Part shown: positions 7,037 through 9,422 of the stretch, piece after piece | How the letters are laid out: every line of letters begins with the position of its first letter | Numbering within the stretch: the stretch's first letter is position 1 | Assembly (NCBI GenBank): GCA_051871275.1 | Contig: JBJECR010000102.1 | Location: 1-9,422 of the forward strand | Direction of reading: 5' to 3' | Source of the DNA: CAJUPY01 sp051871275 | GTDB lineage: Bacteria; Bacteroidota; Bacteroidia; Bacteroidales; Muribaculaceae | DNA length: 9,422 nt | Notes under the pieces: generated by a model | Told to the model about the DNA's origin: nothing | Seen by the model: only the letters and a program-made list of their open reading frames with translations | The model's database searches: none | Made by a program: the position numbers and the translations under genes

Positions 7037-7782
7037 TGGAGTAAAAGTTTAGTTAATATCACGTCAAACAAAAGAATGAGAATACTGCTTGTGACCACAG
7101 CGTTTGTGCTTGCTTTACCTACCTCAAGTGCACCACCCTTGATGTGATAACCGAAGTATGATGATATACTTGCTATGATAAAAGCAAAGAAGAAGCATTT
7201 AATAAGCCCGTACCATACATACCACTCATTAAACAAGGCTTGAAGACCATAGATGAATTTTGACAAACTTATTAAATCCGTAAAAATGCAGACGCAACAA
7301 CCTCCGAAAAGTGATGTGGAGATACAAAATATCACAAGTATTGGCATAAATACCAGGAATGCTACAATCTTAGGCAGGACAAGGAAATTAGCTGAGTTTA
7401 CACCCATAATTTCAAGTGCATCTATCTGTTCTGTTACACGCATTGTACCTATCTCGGAAGCAATATTTGAGCCGACTTTACCTGCAAGAATAAGACATAG
7501 AATAGAGTTTGAAAATTCAAGCAGCACAATGTCGCGTGTTGCAAGTCCAACGGTGTATGCCGGCATAAGAGGTGATGTGGTGTTTAGTTGCATCTGAATG
7601 GCACAAACAGCACCTATGAAAATGGATATGATTATTACCAATGGAATGGAATCAATGCCCAGTTTTGAAATTTCAAGTACCGTGCGTTTGAAAAATACAC
7701 TCCACCTGTCCGGCAAGGTAAAAATTTTTCTTATAAAAAGGCAATACTGCCCTATAGAAGTAAGTGATGATGTCAATATCAT
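7033..7782 (-). CDS. mlaE: MlaE-type ABC transporter permease (phospholipid / MCE transport)
   Basis: An inner-membrane permease of 249 residues from the preferred start, close to E. coli MlaE at about 260. Hydrophobic segments lie at about 47-62, 88-103, 136-160, 192-209 and 229-248. The family hallmark AGKVGSNIASEIGTM at 100-114, with VTEQIDALEIMGV directly after it, forms the coupling region for the ATPase; the C-terminal YFGYHIKGGALEVGKAST (209-226) is the second conserved block. The reading frame stays open upstream to an ATG at 7899, but I choose ATG 7782: the upstream extension (39 residues, Lys/His/Cys-rich) is not family-like, and a TACCTTTG promoter box at 7824-7817 falls inside it, so those codons would not be transcribed from that promoter. 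It overlaps mlaF by 4 nt. The MCE partner (MlaD) must be encoded elsewhere. Confidence 0.92.
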   Translation of the reverse strand: MILTSSLTSIGQYCLFIRKIFTLPDRWSVFFKRTVLEISKLGIDSIPLVIIISIFIGAVCAIQMQLNTTSPLMPAYTVGLATRDIVLLEFSNSILCLILAGKVGSNIASEIGTMRVTEQIDALEIMGVNSANFLVLPKIVAFLVFMPILVIFCISTSLFGGCCVCIFTDLISLSKFIYGLQALFNEWYVWYGLIKCFFFAFIIASISSYFGYHIKGGALEVGKASTNAVVTSSILILLFDVILTKLLLQ

Positions 7783-7816
7783 TATATATAATATTATGTG
7801 TTCACAATAACTATGG

Positions 7817-7824
7817 CAAAGGTA
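7817..7824 (-). promoter_or_regulatory. Bacteroidota -7 promoter box for mlaE-mlaF
   Basis: The minus strand reads TACCTTTG, a perfect TAnnTTTG match, ending 34 nt before the preferred mlaE ATG and predicting a leader of roughly 28 nt. It lies within a GGCAAA/TTTGCC inverted repeat (7815-7820 and 7832-7837). No clear -33 TTTG is present; the expected position holds TAGTCTGAA instead. Confidence 0.6.
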
Positions 7825-7840
7825 ATGCTTTTTTGCCATT

Positions 7841-7947
7841 TTCAGACTATGTTTTATCACTATTGAGGTCAAAATTGCCAATATTTTAGTAAAAATCACG
7901 AATATATTATCTTATCACAATTTTTTTTTGTACTTTCGTAGTCTGAA
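7841..7947. repeat. 9-bp inverted repeat TTCAGACTA / TAGTCTGAA in the divergent mlaE-udk promoter region
   Basis: TTCAGACTA at 7841-7849 is exactly complementary to TAGTCTGAA at 7939-7947, with 89 nt between. Read in the direction of each gene, both copies are TAGTCTGAA: one lies about 17 nt upstream of the mlaE -7 box, the other starts on the base after the udk -7-like box. This could be a shared regulator site for the two divergent operons or coincidence. The rest of the 202-nt intergenic region is AT-rich with no gene visible. Confidence 0.3.
7931..7938 (+). promoter_or_regulatory. Bacteroidota -7-like promoter box for udk-lptB
   Basis: TACTTTCG matches TAnnTTTG at all but one fixed position and follows a run of nine T residues (7921-7929) and TTGTAC context often seen at promoters in this phylum. 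The udk ATG is 46 nt downstream, implying a leader of about 40 nt. No -33 TTTG is found at the usual spacing. Confidence 0.5.
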
Positions 7948-7984
7948 ATAATTATTATTAACCTACCATTCTATATTACAAACC

Positions 7985-8614
7985 ATGATTATCATAGGAA
8001 TAGCCGGTGGAACCGGTTCAGGTAAAACGACTGTAGTGAACAAGATTATTGATAGTTTTCCGGCAGGTGAAGTTTCAGTAATCCCACAGGATTCATATTA
8101 CAAAGATTCAAGTCATATTCCACCACAAGAAAGGTCTAAAATAAACTTTGATGAACCTGCGGCAATAGAATGGACTCTTCTCGTGGAACACTTGGAAAAG
8201 TTGAAAGCCGGGGAAACCATAGAGATGCCTACATATTCATATCTCACATGTACAAGGCAACCTGAAACAGTGACCGTTCATCCTACGGATGTTGTAATCG
8301 TAGAAGGAATCTTGGTGCTTACAGATCCTGTTTTACGTAATATGATGGATATCAAGTGCTTTGTAGATGCAGATGCAGACGATAGACTGATTCGTGTAAT
8401 AGCCCGTGACTGCGTTGAAAGAGGCAGAACGCCGGAAATGGTGATAAATCGCTACCAAGATGTACTTAAACCTATGCACATGCAGTACATAGAACCATCC
8501 AAGAGGTTTGCAGACTTGATTATTCCTCAAGGTGGAACTAATACGGTGGCGATAAGTCTTCTCACTGACTATATAGATGGCAGGCTAAGTAAAATTCACA
8601 AAACTAATGGATGA
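7985..8614 (+). CDS. udk: Uridine kinase (uridine/cytidine kinase)
   Basis: A 209-residue cytoplasmic salvage enzyme that phosphorylates uridine (and usually cytidine) to UMP/CMP with ATP or GTP. The P-loop GGTGSGKTT is at 8-16. PQDSYYKD places Asp36 at the catalytic-base position (human UCK2 D62), and NFDEPAA gives Asp56 (UCK2 D84). The nucleoside loop TYSYLTCTRQPETV (83-96) keeps Tyr84 (UCK2 Y112), but Cys89 stands where UCK2 has base-contacting His117. IVEGIL (105-110), FVDADADDRLIRV (126-138) and RDCVERGRT (141-149, LID region) follow. Length fits the bacterial family (E. coli 213). The start is the only one preserving the beta-strand before the P-loop. The last codons overlap lptB by 8 nt. 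I recall the YLTCTR variant in other Bacteroidota Udk proteins, so it is probably lineage-typical and not a defect; true base preference is uncertain. Confidence 0.95.
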   Translation: MIIIGIAGGTGSGKTTVVNKIIDSFPAGEVSVIPQDSYYKDSSHIPPQERSKINFDEPAAIEWTLLVEHLEKLKAGETIEMPTYSYLTCTRQPETVTVHPTDVVIVEGILVLTDPVLRNMMDIKCFVDADADDRLIRVIARDCVERGRTPEMVINRYQDVLKPMHMQYIEPSKRFADLIIPQGGTNTVAISLLTDYIDGRLSKIHKTNG

Positions 8615-9362
8615 AAAGCAAGTACTTCGTACAGATAATTTAGTTAAAAAATACGGCAAAAGAACTGTAGTAAATCACGTTTCTATTGACGTGAAACAGG
8701 GTGAAATTGTCGGTTTGCTTGGACCTAACGGTGCAGGTAAGACTACTACTTTCTATATGACGACCGGTCTTATTACACCGAATGAAGGACAGATATTCTT
8801 AAATGACATGAATATCACCAAGTACCCGGTATATAAACGAGCACAAATTGGTATAGGATATTTGGCTCAAGAAGCGTCAGTGTTCAGGAAGCTCACAGTG
8901 GAAGACAATCTGCGTGCGGTTTTGGAGATGACAGCACTCAGTGAAGACGAACAAAATGAAAAACTTGAGAATTTAATTAAAGAGTTCAGTTTGGAGAAAG
9001 TGAGAAAAAACCTCGGCGACCGTCTTTCCGGCGGTGAAAGACGTAGAACTGAAATTGCTCGCTGCCTTGCTATCAGCCCTAACTTCATAATGCTTGATGA
9101 ACCATTTGCCGGTGTTGACCCTATCTCTGTAGAGGAAGTACAGACAGTTATTTACAAACTTAAAGAGAAAAACATAGGTATTCTGATAACAGACCACAAC
9201 GCTCCTGAAACATTGAGTATTACGGATAGAGCGTATCTTCTTTTTGAAGGTAAAATTCTTTTTCAAGGGACATCTGAAGAACTTGCAGAAAATCCAATTG
9301 TGAGAGAAAAATATCTTGGTCGTGGCTTTGTGTTCCACCGCAAGACCTTTAATTTTGATTAG
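8607..9362 (+). CDS. lptB: LptB, ATPase of the lipopolysaccharide export ABC transporter LptB2FG
   Basis: A 251-residue cytoplasmic ATPase that powers extraction of LPS from the inner membrane through LptFG to the periplasmic bridge. Walker A GPNGAGKTT (39-47), Q-loop YLAQEASVFRKLTVEDN (85-101, Q88), ABC signature LSGGERRRTEIARCLA (140-155), Walker B FIMLDEPFAGVDP (160-172, Glu165) and switch His197 in ITDHN are intact. The combination of FRKLTVEDN, the GGERRR signature and FAGVDP identifies LptB rather than a generic branched-chain amino-acid ATPase. A C-terminal extension KYLGRGFVFHRKTFNFD is as expected for the family. ATG 8607 lies inside the end of udk (8-nt overlap), so translation is probably coupled and the gene is expressed from the udk promoter. 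LptF, LptG, LptC and LptA are not in this window. Confidence 0.94.
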   Translation: MDEKQVLRTDNLVKKYGKRTVVNHVSIDVKQGEIVGLLGPNGAGKTTTFYMTTGLITPNEGQIFLNDMNITKYPVYKRAQIGIGYLAQEASVFRKLTVEDNLRAVLEMTALSEDEQNEKLENLIKEFSLEKVRKNLGDRLSGGERRRTEIARCLAISPNFIMLDEPFAGVDPISVEEVQTVIYKLKEKNIGILITDHNAPETLSITDRAYLLFEGKILFQGTSEELAENPIVREKYLGRGFVFHRKTFNFD

Positions 9363-9394
9363 AATACTTTGAAGAATCCAAATAGAAACGCAAC

Positions 9395-9421
9395 GTTTTT
9401 CATGTTAATATTATGAAAAAC
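9395..9421. repeat. AT-rich perfect 9-bp hairpin downstream of lptB
   Basis: GTTTTTCAT (9395-9403) and ATGAAAAAC (9413-9421) are exact inverted copies around a 9-nt loop, 32 nt after the lptB stop. The stem has only two G-C pairs. It could be a weak terminator-like hairpin, or it could fold over the start codon of a following gene. The window ends one base later, so its role cannot be judged. Confidence 0.45.
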
Positions 9422-9422
9422 A
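9413..9422 (+). CDS. Possible start of a further gene (3' partial)
   Basis: ATG at 9413-9415 followed by AAA AAC would begin Met-Lys-Asn, a common opening for exported proteins, 50 nt after the lptB stop in the same direction. Only three codons are visible, so this is a weak suggestion based on spacing and AT-rich leader alone; it may be nothing more than one arm of the hairpin. Confidence 0.2.

Noticed and set aside
6608..7147. 179-residue open frame on the plus strand
   Set aside because: It runs antisense through mlaF, whose catalytic motifs are intact; its translation is rich in Thr, His, Phe and Lys with no recognisable domain, as expected from a complementary-strand shadow.
7783..7899. 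N-terminal extension of mlaE
   Set aside because: It contains the -7 promoter box and adds non-family residues; the start at 7782 gives the usual MlaE length.

Overview
This 9.4-kb window looks like chromosomal DNA from a Bacteroidota bacterium, most likely of the order Bacteroidales (Prevotella-like or related; the genus cannot be fixed from this window). The evidence is an AT-rich composition, start regions with AT-rich leaders and no strong Shine-Dalgarno, -7 promoter boxes of the Bacteroidota type TAnnTTTG, and protein families typical of that group (PDDEXK_9-type nuclease C-terminus, lipoprotein RND adaptor, MlaE/MlaF pair, a Udk with the YLTCTR variant).

Layout from left to right. (1) 3-368, plus strand: the C-terminal end of an AAA-ATPase-like/PD-(D/E)XK nuclease-superfamily protein, cut by the window edge. 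(2) 369-520: a convergent intergenic spacer opening with a degenerate heptanucleotide array (about ten units, consensus GTCNAGA). (3) 6066 down to 521, minus strand: a complete tripartite efflux operon in the order lipoprotein adaptor, RND pump, TolC-type outer-membrane channel. Adaptor and pump overlap by ATGA, the channel gene follows after 24 nt, and a TACCTTTG box lies just upstream. (4) 6067-6277: an intergenic region with that promoter, a 58-bp imperfect inverted-repeat element and a good intrinsic terminator for the next operon. (5) 7782 down to 6278, minus strand: mlaE-mlaF, permease and ATPase of an MCE/Mla-type phospholipid transporter, also joined by an ATGA overlap. (6) 7783-7984: a divergent promoter region with a -7-like box for each side and a 9-bp inverted repeat. 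(7) 7985-9362, plus strand: udk (uridine kinase) overlapping by 8 nt with lptB (ATPase of the LPS export machine). The last 60 bases hold an AT-rich hairpin and perhaps the start of another gene.

Three of the four transcription units concern the envelope: drug or toxic-compound efflux across both membranes, phospholipid trafficking, and LPS export. Udk (pyrimidine salvage) is coupled to LptB by overlap and not by any obvious pathway link. No CRISPR, tRNA, rRNA, complete insertion sequence, phage gene or defence cassette was seen. I found no convincing undescribed system. The points most worth a second look are the heptad array, the Cys at the uridine-recognition position of Udk, the Asp-Asn pair in the pump's proton relay, the MITE-like element, and the regulatory repeats at the promoters.
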